From Sinohyriopsis cumingii (Eukaryota; Mollusca; Bivalvia; Unionida; Unionidae), in the NCBI GenBank assembly GCA_028554795.2, contig CM068839.1:16438720-16502719 (forward strand): a stretch of DNA of 64,000 nucleotides, given 5' to 3'. Position numbers and translations under genes: made by a program. Below, piece by piece: positions 1 through 9,707 of this stretch (positions within the stretch are counted from its first letter, which is position 1; every line of letters starts with the position of its first letter). The notes beneath the pieces are model-generated. The model was given only the letters and a program-made list of their open reading frames with translations. It searched no databases and was not told the origin of the DNA.

Positions 1-780
1 ACCACCTTCAAGTTAACCGAGTTGATATAAATATCTTACAGTAACATTACCTAATATTGGCTGCGCTGAAAAATCACGTCGTTGTACGGGTATGTCTTTT
101 TTGTAATTGCATTAATAGGTTTCATGGCAGTTGTTCGAGTGATTTTAGTATTTAACGCAGCTATCACACTTGGTAATCTTGTAACCCATTCGCGAGATCT
201 TGTATCCTGGATTATTTCATCACGTATTGATATCCAAATAACCGCTCAGCAAGTGTTCGATTAAATCATTCAACAATTGCCTGATCAGGATGAATTGCAG
301 TATGCCTTTGTCGTATTTTGACATTATGTCGCTTCATCAACGATGATGCTGTACCAAGAAATTCCTTGCCAGGATCAACCTATAATTGTTGTGGCCATCG
401 TAATGGTCCTCGTTGATAAATTCGTTCAAAAGCAGATAAAACTTCAGCTGCTGTTTTAGTTGATAATGGTTTTGCCTCTTTATATCTACTTTCAACGTCA
501 ATGAGAGTTAATTCGTATTTGTACGTTATTTGACGTCTCCCAATTTTAGTAGTATCATGTGGTAAAAATAAAATATCTGCTTGATGAACTTCATTAGGAA
601 CGCTGACATCAACACGTGCATGCTGAATTCGTTTAGGCGGTGGTAGATACATTTGCCATATTGCCTGTCGTGCTAACCACGCTGCGGCGGCGGAACGTGT
701 GACATTTGCTGCATCAGCGAGATTACTAATAGTGCTCTACCTTTCCATTATCCTCTTGGGCTATAATACTTCGATTCCAT
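1..780 (-). pseudogene. Decayed Polinton-like integrase (relic copy A)
   Basis: Minus-strand remains of a retroviral-type DDE integrase, start codon at 778-780, running off the left window edge. The readable pieces match the intact integrase at 8556-9500: the LPPPK and DVSVPNEVHQADIL stretches, the AFERIYQRGPLRWP stretch, and the IVE-FNRT-AERLFGYQY stretch around the catalytic glutamate. At least three in-frame stops break it (near 385, 265 and 210). It differs from the young element by a few inserted residues (IGRRQ), so it comes from a related but separate element. Its neighbours to the right, PLA2 and ATPase remains, keep the young element's gene order in inverted orientation. Identity is well supported; it cannot be functional. 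Confidence 0.9.
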
Positions 781-800
781 CATAATAATTGATTAATTAA

Positions 801-1118
801 TTACCAGCCCCTAATGCTAGTTTACATTTCATCGTGGATCTTACCAACCAATTCCTAATTATTCTCTGATATCTGGTACCATGACCATAATAATTATATC
901 ATGGAAGATGTTTTTCTCCTGGGTATTTGACCCATGGGGTTCCTCGAACCTTTGACATTAATGTAGCAATATCACCACTGTCTTTTGGGTAAAAACGAAA
1001 ATTTCTTTCTGCTACATTTGTACATCTGCCACCGCATGCTATTCTTTTTTTTTGTTGTAACACTGGATAAATCAGTGGTTGGGTTTTTGACTCTACAACG
1101 TAAACAATATAAATCCAT
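801..1118 (-). pseudogene. Decayed DUF5679 + PLA2-like protein (relic copy A)
   Basis: Minus-strand relic of the protein found intact in part at 7992-8530. The start reads MDLYCLRCRVKN, matching the young MDLYCVKCRVR. After small frame-changing indels near 1010-1030 it continues GDIATLMSK, then GTPWVKYPGEKHLP, then a decayed YGHGTR segment, and ends with NWLVRSTMKCKLALGAGN. The stretch carrying the catalytic His-Asp of the PLA2 domain is deleted. It sits 20 bp upstream of the relic integrase start, as in the young element. That both elements encode the zinc-binding and PLA2-like parts side by side supports one ancestral gene. Confidence 0.8.
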
Positions 1119-1122
1119 ATAA

Positions 1123-3522
1123 CACTGGTCAACAGTGAAATCATTACTGACTTGAAAAGGCCCTAATCTGTAGTATTTTGGTGTGCCGAACACGAATATA
1201 ACCGTGAAAAATTTGTATTGGCTCTTGTTTTGAAGATATTCATATACCTCATTTTCTATGTTTCACTGTGTAAATTTCTCCAGTAGGACTGCAGCAACAT
1301 CCGGAATAATGATGTAACATTGCATAATAGCATCATGCTCACATCATCCACAGTTGATTGCATCATTTTCTGATGCAGTGCAATACTAATGCCATGCGGC
1401 TGCTGAAGTAAGTTGACGTCAGCAGTGTACTATACATGTGTAGGCCTATTATACTAATGCCAGGCGGCTGCTGAAGCTGACGTAAGCAGTGTACTATATA
1501 AAGCCCAATCAGATAGGTTCAGCATTTAAAATATTTTAGATGTTGTGCGAGACAGTTCAAGCTACTGTTACATAAAACTTATTATTTTATCCATTTACGT
1601 ACAATAAAGAACAGTAATGCCTCGAAAGTGTGTTAATACCGCGGACAATTTTTGCTATATTTGTGGGGAAGTGACATTTGCCAACCAGAAGAAAAGTATC
1701 AATTCTCAAGTGAAGAAGGCATATCATCTTTACTTCGGATGCAAGGTTGGTGACCAAGACAAGCCTTGGGCTCCGCATATATGCTGTGCTACATGTACAA
1801 CACAGCTTTCACAGTGGTTGAATTGCAAAAGGTCATCAATGCCGTTTGCAGTCCCAATGGTGTGGAGAGAGCCAAGCAACCACCTAAATGACTGTTACTT
1901 CTGCTTGGTTCCTCCTCTTTCCGGCGGAATAACGAAGCGAAAGAAGTCGAGAATAGTCTACCCAAACATTCCGTCTGCATTGAGACCAGTTCCACATGGT
2001 GAGGGACTTCCTATTCCACAACCTCCAGCAGAATATTCTCTTGATTCATCTGACGAAGACAAAGGTGAGTCGACCTGTTCTTCTCCTGGTCCATCAGCAT
2101 GCAGTGATCCAGATTTTCACTGTGGTGCATCATCAACCCCACACAGAATAACACAGGAAGAACTAAATGACCTGATTCGTGATTTGGACTTATCAAAGAA
2201 CAAGGCAGAATTGCTAGGATCAAGACTCCAACAATGGAATCTTCTAGAAGAAGATGTCACAATTACTGCATATCGAAAGCGCCACCAGCAATTGGAGCCT
2301 TTCTTCAGAAAGGAAAGTAATCTGATATTCTGTTCCGATATTGAGGGCCTCATGAATGCTTTAAAAATCACTCATGACCCACAAGAATGGAGACTATTTG
2401 TGGACTCTTCGAAACTGAGTCTCAAGGCTGTGCTTTTGCACAATGGAAACATTCTTCCATCTATTCCAGTAGCGTATGCTGTCCACATGAAAGAGACATA
2501 CGATAACTTAAGGCAGCTACTGAATTCCATTGAGTATAACAAGTACAGCTGGCACCTCTGTGGTGATTTGAAGGGAGTTGCCCTTTTAATGGGACTGCAG
2601 CAAGGATATACAAAATACATGTGATTCTTATGCGAGTGGGATAGCCGAGCAAGGGAAATGCACTACATGAGGAAGGAATGGACTCACAGGCAGAATGTAG
2701 CCATTGGAGAGAAGAATATCCAACACCCAGCTCTGGTTGAGGCTCAGAAAATCTTGCTACCACCCCTTCACATCAAACTAGGTTTGATGAAGAACTTCGT
2801 GAAAGCCATTGACCGGACTTTGCCAGCATTCCGATACCTGCATGAAAAATTCCCTCGACTCAGCGAAGCAAAGATTAAAGAGGGAGTTTTTGTGGGTCCT
2901 CAGATTCGAGAGCTTTTCAAAGATGACCGGTTCAACAACTTGCTGGAAGGTGACGCGAAACAAGCATGGAATGCTTTTCGCCTAGTTTCTACAAACTTCC
3001 TCGGAAATGTTAGGGCAGAAAACTATAAGGAACTAGTAGAAGACATGTTGATGAAGTATAAGAAACTTGGCTGCAATATGTCTCTAAAGATTCACTTCCT
3101 TCATTCCCATTTGGATTTCTTTCCTAGCAACTGTGGTATTGTTAGTGATGAACACGGCGAACGTTTTCATCAAGATATCGCAACAATGGAACAAAGATAC
3201 CAGGGAAAATGGTCCACTACAATGCTGGCTGACTACTGCTGGACACTCCTCAGAGATGCTCCCGAACAGCTGTACAAGAGACAGGCGAAGAAATCTAAGA
3301 TGTAGTCAATGACTTGATTTTTTATAGGTAGGCTATTACAGTTGACCTTTTACTATTGGAATGCATTTCGTTATGTAAACATTAATTTCTTGCAGATTAC
3401 AAAAAAACTAGAGCCAATTTTGCAATTTGACTGTCATATTCGTGTTCAGCACATAAAAATTGATAAGAATTGACTAATTTTATTTCAGTAACATGACTTT
3501 TGTAAAAATTTGTTGTCCAGTG
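1123..3522. mobile_element. 2.4 kb DNA transposon of unassigned superfamily
   Basis: A discrete insertion into the relic Polinton, between its divergent PLA2 and ATPase start codons. The ends are degenerate inverted repeats of about 105-110 bp: left begins CACTGGTCAACA, right ends TGTTGTCCAGTG; inner shared blocks include GAACACGAATAT and TTGGCTCT. A TAA flanks each side (1120-1122 and 3523-3525), which fits a 3-bp target duplication. Removing it would leave a junction resembling the short intergenic spacer of the young element. It holds one long gene. Copy B lacks it because of a larger deletion. Superfamily not recognised. Confidence 0.7.
1617..3305 (+). pseudogene. Transposase-like gene with one in-frame TGA
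   Basis: A 562-codon reading frame interrupted only by TGA at 2622-2624; the downstream part continues in the same frame. N-terminal Cys-rich zone (CYICGE, then CCATC and CYFC pairs) suggests a zinc-binding module at about residues 10-110, followed by an acidic, serine-rich linker. The C-terminal two thirds carries spaced acidic motifs FVDSSK, LCGDLKG and DEHGERFHQD that could form a DDE/RNase H-like catalytic centre; that is my inference. I recall this as a very abundant uncharacterised repeat-borne family in insects and other invertebrates (unverified). Being the only gene inside a TIR-bounded insertion, it is the likely transposase. The TGA replaces what is probably a cysteine codon; likely a recent nonsense mutation. 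Confidence 0.65.
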
Positions 3523-3544
3523 TAATTTATTATATTTCTATAAC

Positions 3545-4191
3545 ATGAATGTAACTGATTTCTCAGCGACACGAAAGCAAGAGCCAGTTAAAAACCATCC
3601 AGCGCTACCATAGTAAGTCCATCTGGATCGGGTAAGACGCAGTTCTTACTTAATTTGATAATGAGATGGCTCAAATGGGATAAGTTGTATTTAGTATCTC
3701 GGTCAATTGATGATCAGAGATGCTACGATGTACTTAAAGATTTTAATGAAAACGCAAGATTGTTGGACAACGATGGCGATGATATTAATTTTATCACTGA
3801 TATTGATGAAACGCCGAGTGTTGATGATTTAGACGGATTTATTAATAATTTAGTTGTATACGATAATGTGATACTGGACAAACAATCGAATTCAGCTAGA
3901 ATATTTTCTCGAGGCAGACATAAAAACACTGATTTGATTTATGTTACTCAGCGATACACACAAATGCCAAAAGTGATCAGAGATAACTGTAATATTTTAG
4001 TTGTGTTTAATGGAGACGATACACATACGTTGCGAAATATTCATCAGACTTGGCGTAGCGGAGATATGGACATAATTAGATTTAAAAATTTCTTTTCGCG
4101 AGCACAGTCAACCCCACACTGATTTATAACAATAAATTTACATGATCCCAGAACAAGATATCGTTTGTGTCTTGACAAAATATTTGGTTAA
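3545..4191 (+). pseudogene. Decayed Polinton-like packaging ATPase (relic copy A)
   Basis: Relic of the FtsK/HerA-type genome-packaging ATPase, starting MNVTDFSATR and ending LDKIFG. It parallels the intact gene at 7312-7974 over its whole length. A stop and small deletion lie just before the Walker A region (SGSGKT still readable near 3626), a substitution changes the Walker B region to LVVYDNV, and a stop follows AQSTPH near 4120. It starts at MN, not at an upstream Met, which supports the shorter start for the intact gene. Directly after its stop comes AGCAGCAGAGG (4193-4203), the same motif that borders the inner edge of the young element's left TIR. Confidence 0.9.
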
Positions 4192-4192
4192 T

Positions 4193-4203
4193 AGCAGCAG
4201 AGG
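4193..4203 (+). repeat. AGCAGCAGAGG terminus motif of the relic
   Basis: Eleven bases identical to the inner boundary of the young element's left TIR, placed just after the relic ATPase stop. Beyond it the relic sequence no longer resembles the TIR, so either the relic's TIR was lost here or this motif was its end. The same motif is present in copy B at 58058-58068. Confidence 0.6.
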
Positions 4204-4319
4204 AAGTGCGACCTCAAGTTGGTTCAATTTCGTAATATAGTCCAACAAAATAGGAGAAAAGCCTTAGTATGGTTAGAATATTTTGATTTTTAAAGTTAAA
4301 ACTAGTTGCTAAGCGTAAA

Positions 4320-5100
4320 TTTACTAAGACCATGAGATTATTCCGTCTTCCAAATGAATACGGAGAATTATATGAGTGACATACTTAGCTTCAAAGTTTA
4401 GTGTATTTGAACAATGCCACATTACGCAAAATATATTAAACTGGTTACTGCCAGATATAAATTGGTTTAATATGGATATGTGCGTAAGCATTGAAGAGTT
4501 ATCTCCCTTGCTCATCTGGCCATCCGTTTGTAGCGACAACGACACATCATCATAAAGTTCTTTCAGAGAGTTAACTTTTAAAAAGACAACAACAATAACA
4601 GCAGTATACAACAACAAAATAAAAACCCGTCTGTCTCATAGGGTAGTAGAAGGCGACAGACTCAACAAAAAGAATGTGTTCCAGTGACCGGCATGATGCT
4701 ACGTCGTCTCTGGCATTGTTGTATATGAGGGATGCCACTCTCCACTAGTGGGTTCGATGTTCTAAGGCTTATCTGCGGTGTGTTCATTCAACAATTTTTT
4801 TCCAAGAATGAAGAACATGCTGATTTATACAATTCTGAAGTCAATAGATGGAAATTCCAGTTGGAAACTGGTGACTGCCAGGCAGCTTTGATTGCATTAC
4901 CTGCCCGTAACCGTTGCCTATCCAGGCAGCCAACACTTAATAATACTGTTCAGAGTGTATGAGAAATGATGTTTCCGTATTATCTGGGATATTAACGGTG
5001 TGTCATTGTTTTAAAAAGTCTTTCAGCGTGAAAAGGGAATCCGATGCATTGATCTACCCAAGACTAAACTTTTCAAACAGCGATACAGTATAGTGCGCGC
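4320..5100 (-). repeat. Old Jockey-like LINE 3' fragment (RNase H region)
   Basis: Minus-strand translation of about 4840-4920 gives a decayed GNAIKAAWQS stretch that matches the GNEEADNAFKA type end of a LINE RNase H domain seen at 42.7 kb. Related, diverged copies occur at 41.5-42.8 kb, 45.2-45.7 kb and 46.5-46.8 kb; the copy at 58240-59050 is the segmental duplicate. No intact frame remains. Confidence 0.55.
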
Positions 5101-6659
5101 CTGGTATTTAAGACAATTTCTTTGTAGGTGCCTACCATTAATAATATCAAGCCTGTTGAGATAACACCAGTTAATATGATAGTACGGGTAACCCTGTTAT
5201 AACGCGATGATCGGGTTCCAAAGAATAACATTGCAAGATCGCGTCAACAATTTTTTCGAAACACTTCATAGAAAATGTGCATTGAAATTTCAGTGGCATC
5301 AGTTTTAAGTAATGTCTTGATCATACAGTAGATGTTTTTTTTTTGTTTCCGTCGGGTTTCATCAGACATAAAATATACTTCAGTTTTGAATTGTATACAC
5401 GCCAATATGGCCAAAACTGTGCACTGTGAAGATAAGGCAACACCAATTGTTACGAAATACCTGATATGGCTTATTTAGACCACCATAAATTCTAGTATTT
5501 GACGTGTTTCGCGCGCCATAGTTTTTTGAAAGTATACGTTTTCTTTGCATCGCGTGACGCCTTCATTGCTTGCGCGGCACGTGCGTAATATATGTTAACG
5601 CGCGCGACTTTATATATTACTTAGGAATCTTGACTGACACAGCAATTAGAGGGAAGCTCTTTATGTATTTAGCTGTCGGGGCGGAATCGCCAATATGCCA
5701 ACGAGTTGGGTGAGTTATATTTTTAATCAAAGTTCATTTTAGTCAATGTTCAGTTTCGCAAAACACGTTCAATGTTGTATTATACGTTTGCGTTGTTTTA
5801 TCGTACTTGTAGCTTAATTCATCAAGAGTGTATGGCTTATGTAATTTGGTAGCGAGAGATGGTACGATTCGGATTATTAACAGGGATTTTAATATATACG
5901 CAATACTCCTGTTGGTAGGTCATCTTGTCGTTATTATTATAACTAATATTGAAGACGTATTATGTATTAGAGTTTTAGTACATCATATTTCTATTTGTAT
6001 GCCATTCGTACGTCATAGTCGTACATAAGGAACATTTCAGGTGTGTTAGTATTAATCCATTTGAAATGCTCAGCTATTTTAATCTAGATACACACAAAGC
6101 AGACTATTTGGAAAGTGTTTCGTTTCATATTCAGGCAACTGGTTGTGGATAACTAGGTGAGGATTACTAGTTGTGGATAACTAGGTATGAGTATCTAGGT
6201 GTGGATAACTGTGCGGACTGACTAGGTGTAGCCAGAGGCCGTAGCCAACGTACATGTGCATGAGAAGTCTGGATGGTTGAAGTGACCGAGCCGGGGAGCG
6301 GGTCAAAGGTCATATGAAATGCCAAGTAAACATTGGACATATAAGAGGAATTTCCTTATAGTGTTTGACTATAAGAATGCAAGGTAGTGTCATCTAAGAC
6401 AATTTGATAATTACTGAATATTTCAAATAAGCATATCTGTTCTTCATAGTTTTCCACTGGATCAATATTATGAACCTTTGTATTTATTTGATGTGATATT
6501 ACTTCATCATTAGTGTGAGTGAATAATACATCTTTTTATAGTCACTTGCATACGTGTTTGTTATTTCTTAAATACAGATTCCGTCTCGAAGGGTGTTAGC
6601 TCGATTACGTTACACCAATCGCAGTGCATATGAATCTGGACAGTAGCATTAAACTTCTA
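5101..6659. other. Non-coding, duplicated stretch
   Basis: No gene recognised; the 66-codon frame at 5828-6028 has no support. The stretch recurs at 59.05-60.56 kb with a low percentage of differences. A short run near 6140-6220 repeats GTTGTGGATAACTAGGT with variants four times. GC-rich, CG-containing words near 5500-5620 (GCGCGCC, ACGCGCGCGAC) stand out from the AT-rich surroundings. Confidence 0.6.
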
Positions 6660-7036
6660 AAAACAGTAAACCTAATTTGTTCAATAGTGATGATGTCATA
6701 AACAGGTAAGTTTAGGGTTTATTGTTTTTCTCATGCGATACTATTCCCAAATTCTGAAGCTATTTATGTCATATATTTCCCTTTTTCTTCTCCCCACAAC
6801 CATAGTCTCCTCCTGCTCCTGATACAAGTTTACGGTAATTTGAGAATAATGAATAATTTGTTATAGTCAAATCCCAAATTCGAAGTGATGGGGTGGGAGG
6901 CAGTAGTCTTATTGTTACATTATACTTTCACCTACACACAGGCCGACCTCCTTTGTGTCCTGTTGGCAAAGTTATAGTTAATAGAAAATTAAAATGGATT
7001 TAAATCAAAAAGGGTGACAGTACATGCATTTACTTG
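6660..7036. repeat. Left arm of the RecQ-like/SINE repeat unit
   Basis: Non-coding DNA matching 60.57-60.94 kb directly and about 50.52-50.87 kb in inverted orientation. Its last ten bases, CATTTACTTG (7027-7036), are the target duplication of the SINE that continues at 21817. The young element therefore landed at the very edge of an existing SINE. Confidence 0.75.
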
Positions 7037-7037
7037 T
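7033..7037. repeat. Left target-site duplication CTTGT
   Basis: CTTGT precedes the element here and follows it at 21812-21816. In the empty sites (60934-60938 in B, 50511-50515 reverse strand in C) it is present once. Polintons usually make 6-bp duplications; here the sixth base differs (A versus T). Confidence 0.85.
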
Positions 7038-7279
7038 AGCAGCAGGGGGGGGGGGCGAATCGGACATTTTGTCCAATCGTTATTTTGCTTAATTATTACT
7101 TTCTGCACTCAGCGGATCCGGTGTAGTCAGCGCTGGTAAAAAAAAAACGACGACGTCGTTGGGGGATCGTCCAATCGTCATTTGGTTTAATTAACACCTT
7201 CTGCGCGTCGATCCCAGCGTCGTCAGCGTCCGGTAAGCACATCGACGACCGCGTCGATGTCATCGCCCCCTCTGCTGCT
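7038..7279. repeat. Left terminal inverted repeat
   Basis: Matches the reverse complement of 21571-21811 with few differences, mainly around the A-tract and CGACGACGTCGT near 7140-7175 and in the length of the G-run. It starts AGCAGCAGGG and ends CTCTGCTGCT, so each TIR is itself bordered by short inverted repeats. It carries several palindromic CG-rich words. Confidence 0.95.
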
Positions 7280-7311
7280 AAGGAGTTATTTACAATGAAA
7301 ATTATTTACAA

Positions 7312-7974
7312 CTAACCGAATATTTGGTCAAGTCCGATACGATATCGTGTCCGAGGATCATGTAAATTTATCGTTACGAATCCATGTGGGGTCGACTGAG
7401 CATGACTAAAAAAGTTTCGAAAAACATTGAAGTCCATGTCACCGCCGCACCATGTCTGCCAAATATTTCGTAGCGTGTGTGTATCAACGCCGTTGAATAC
7501 AGCAAGAATATTACAGTTATCTCTGATTACTTTTGGAATCTGAGTATACCGTTGAGTGACATATATCACGTCGGTGTTTTTATGCCTGCCTCTGGAAAAT
7601 ATCCTAGCTGGGTTTTTTTGATTGTCTAACATAACATCATCGTACACGACTAGATTGTTAACGTCGCCATCAATATCATCAATACCCGGTGCATCATTGA
7701 TATCTGTAATAAACTCAATAACATTTTTTTCAGCGATCGCTGATGCATTCTCGTTGAAATCTTTCAACACCTCGTAGCATCGTTGATCATCTACGCTAGG
7801 AGCAACCAAATACAACTTATCCCACTTCATCCATCTCATTATTAAATTAAGTAACAATTGCGTCTTGCCGGATCCAGATGGTCCGATGATAATCATCCGG
7901 ATCGAGTTTGGTAACGCTGCAACATGCTTAACTGGTTCTCTCGTTTTAGTCGCCGAAAAATCAATTATATTCAT
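7312..7974 (-). CDS. FtsK/HerA-type genome packaging ATPase
   Basis: Predicted to pump element DNA into capsids, as for A32-like ATPases of Polintons, adintoviruses and NCLDVs. The 220-residue protein has Walker A GPSGSGKT near residues 31-38, Walker B LVVYDDVM near 105-112, and a downstream YVTQRY motif typical of the sensor strand of this family. I chose the start MNIIDFSATK at 7974 rather than the Met at 7986, because the decayed relative at 3545 also starts at MN. The stop lies 32 bp inside the left TIR's inner edge. It is transcribed divergently from the DUF5679/PLA2 gene with only 17 bp between starts. The frame is intact. Confidence 0.93.
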   Translation of the reverse strand: MNIIDFSATKTREPVKHVAALPNSIRMIIIGPSGSGKTQLLLNLIMRWMKWDKLYLVAPSVDDQRCYEVLKDFNENASAIAEKNVIEFITDINDAPGIDDIDGDVNNLVVYDDVMLDNQKNPARIFSRGRHKNTDVIYVTQRYTQIPKVIRDNCNILAVFNGVDTHTLRNIWQTWCGGDMDFNVFRNFFSHAQSTPHGFVTINLHDPRTRYRIGLDQIFG

Positions 7975-7991
7975 ATCTCTATACATAAATT
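7975..7991. promoter_or_regulatory. Compact divergent spacer
   Basis: Seventeen bases separate the ATPase and DUF5679/PLA2 start codons. The spacer is AT-rich (CTATACATAAATT). Any promoter for either gene must overlap coding sequence of the other, so the two are probably co-expressed. Confidence 0.45.
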
Positions 7992-8530
7992 ATGGATCTA
8001 TATTGTGTGAAGTGTAGAGTACGTACTGGCACAAATGATATGACAACCGCTACAACAAGAAATAACAGATCGGCGCTTACTGGTAAGTGTGTACAATGCG
8101 GTACAAAAAAATTTAGATTTATTTCTGCTAGACCCGGGGATGCTTTAAAAAAAAGCGAGGAGGTGATATTGCAGCCAAGTTATCAAAACTCCCCGGAACA
8201 CCGTGGGCAAAGTATCCAGGAGAAAAGCACCTCCCAGGATATAGCTACTGTGGCCCCGGAACACGATTAGATATCAGACTCGATGATCAAAATCAGCCGC
8301 GACCCGGTGAGTATCCAATAAACGCTATCGACGAAGCATGTCGGATACATGATATAGCTTATCGTAGCGGTGATTTGCAACAGCGTCATATCGCGGACGT
8401 AAAATTAATTCACGCGTTAAATGCTATTCCTGATAAATCCGTCAAAGAAAAATTGGCTTCATGGTTGGTAAAATCGGCTATGAAAGGTAAATTAATGATT
8501 GGAAGCGGAGCTTCTCGCGCTGGTAATTGA
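7992..8530 (+). pseudogene. DUF5679 zinc-ribbon + phospholipase A2 protein, frame break
   Basis: Residues 1-50 (MDLYCVKCRV... CVQCGTKKF) form a DUF5679-like zinc ribbon with two CxxC pairs. After an eight-A tract (8147-8154) the meaningful frame is -1: GDIAAKLSK, PWAKYPGEKHLPGYSYCGPGTRLD, then ACRIHDIAY, the His-Asp catalytic motif of PLA2 domains like those of parvovirus VP1 and adintovirus X proteins, ending ...GSGASRAGN at 8528. The zero frame ends at 8270 with unrelated sequence. Relatives carry both parts together, so this is either a one-base change in the A tract or a -1 frameshift site: the bases T TTA AAA fit the slippery-heptamer pattern. PLA2 would act in membrane breaching during entry. 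Confidence 0.8.
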
Positions 8531-8555
8531 AAACGCTAGCGTTTATAATAACAAC
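8525..8555 (+). promoter_or_regulatory. Promoter-like motif before integrase
   Basis: AATTGAAAACGC then a perfect palindrome AAACGCTAGCGTTT followed by TATAATAACAAC and the ATG. The preceding gene's TGA lies inside the motif. Similar blocks precede five further genes of the element. Confidence 0.5.
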
Positions 8556-9500
8556 ATGGAATCCATCTATTATTCTCCGAGAGGATACTGGAAGGGGAAG
8601 GCCGCAATTGGTAAGCTTGCAAGCGCTGCAAAGGTAACAAAGGCCACTGCGGCTAATTGGTTATCCAAACAGGCTATATGGCAAATTTATCTACCACCGC
8701 CTAAACAAATCAACTTCTCGCGCTTTGATGTCAGCGTACCTAATGAAGTTCATCAGGCTGATATACTATTTTTGCCGCATGACAACGGTTACAAATACGC
8801 GCTAACCGTAGTTGATGTTGCGAGTCGATACAAACAAGCGGAGCCGTTAAAAACAAAGTCAGCAACTGAAGTAGCCGCTGCGTTTGAAAGAATTTATCAA
8901 AGAGGTCCTCTGCGCTGGCCAAATCTATTACAAGTTGATCCCGGTAGTGAATTTCGCGGCGCTGTTTTATCAACGCTGAAACATCATAGCGTCGCGGTAC
9001 GACGAGGTCATACTGCGCTACATCGTGATCAGGCAATTGTTGAACGATTCAATCGGACTGTTGCTGAACGGTTATTTGGGTATCAATACGCGAAGGAATT
9101 CATCCAGGAAAAACGATCTCGTGAATGGGTTAAAAGATTACCAGGCGTAATTGCAGCGTTAAATAACGAGATTACCCGAGCAATCAACATGAAGCCCAGC
9201 GACGCGATTAAATACGAGTATATACCCGGAAAATCAAAAATAAATAGCGTTTCCAAGCCGATTCTCGGCAATGTCACCGTGAGATATCTATATGAACCAG
9301 GAGAGCTTGAAGGCGGTAAAAAAAGAGCTACTGATCCTATTTGGAGTGTTACCACACATAACATATCAACGATAACACGATCAACTGGTAGACCACCGAT
9401 CTATAGACTGGATCCAACTGCCCCACAGCGGGGGTTTACACGCGAGCAACTACAAGTGATACCTGACGATACTCAATTACCCCCGCGTGGTCTTAACTAG
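8556..9500 (+). CDS. Retroviral-type DDE integrase (rve)
   Basis: Predicted to insert the linear element DNA into host chromosomes by strand transfer at the TIR ends. The 314-residue protein begins MESIYYSPRG; a longer frame from 8499 overlaps the PLA2 gene and is less likely. An HTH-like segment (AIGKLASAAKVTKATAANWL, about 14-33) precedes the catalytic core: D in HQADIL, D in VDPGSEF, and E in IVERFNRT, with 34 residues between the last two (D,D34-35E type). The C-terminal region reads VRYLYEPGELEGG and ends DDTQLPPRGLN. Frame intact. It overlaps the end of the convergent HNH module by a few bases. Confidence 0.95.
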   Translation: MESIYYSPRGYWKGKAAIGKLASAAKVTKATAANWLSKQAIWQIYLPPPKQINFSRFDVSVPNEVHQADILFLPHDNGYKYALTVVDVASRYKQAEPLKTKSATEVAAAFERIYQRGPLRWPNLLQVDPGSEFRGAVLSTLKHHSVAVRRGHTALHRDQAIVERFNRTVAERLFGYQYAKEFIQEKRSREWVKRLPGVIAALNNEITRAINMKPSDAIKYEYIPGKSKINSVSKPILGNVTVRYLYEPGELEGGKKRATDPIWSVTTHNISTITRSTGRPPIYRLDPTAPQRGFTREQLQVIPDDTQLPPRGLN

Positions 9501-9707
9501 CGCCGTTGCGTCTATTGCACTCAAGACAGGTCAACCTCACATTGTTTTTGACATGACCGAGACTGTTATCGATCCTGTCCACGGTAAATTGGCGAGCGTC
9601 TTTATCCGAATAGCGCCAGCGCATTACACAATTACAACTTGCGCAGTGATTATTCTGTTGTTGTCGTAACGCAATTATTAATTCGGCATCAATATCAAAA
9701 CGCCGCT
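9493..9707 (-). pseudogene. HNH nuclease module trailing the polymerase-helicase
   Basis: Minus-strand reading just past the polymerase-helicase stop gives CASCNC, QFTVDRI, LGHVKNNVRLTC and LECNRR, the Cys-Cys/His-Asn/CxxCN pattern of an HNH endonuclease; it ends at TAA 9493-9495. It lies in the +1 frame relative to the polymerase gene, and the frames meet at an eight-A tract (9709-9716, T on the plus strand). No separate start codon with spacing is evident, so it is most likely the C-terminal domain of the same protein, cut off by a one-base length change. It overlaps the integrase 3' end. Confidence 0.8.

Noticed and set aside
2622..2624. In-frame TGA read as selenocysteine in the transposase-like gene
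   Set aside because: It replaces a probable cysteine, but no SECIS-like element was evident, and the gene is a repeat copy where a nonsense mutation is far more likely.
8138..8270. C-terminal tail of the zero-frame DUF5679 ORF after the A tract as real protein
   Set aside because: It has no counterpart in the relic, while the -1 frame encodes a clear PLA2 domain.
9083..9364. Minus-strand ORFs opposite the integrase (8740-9036, 9083-9364) and plus-strand ORFs opposite the replicase
   Set aside because: Shadows of the real genes; no independent motifs or start contexts.
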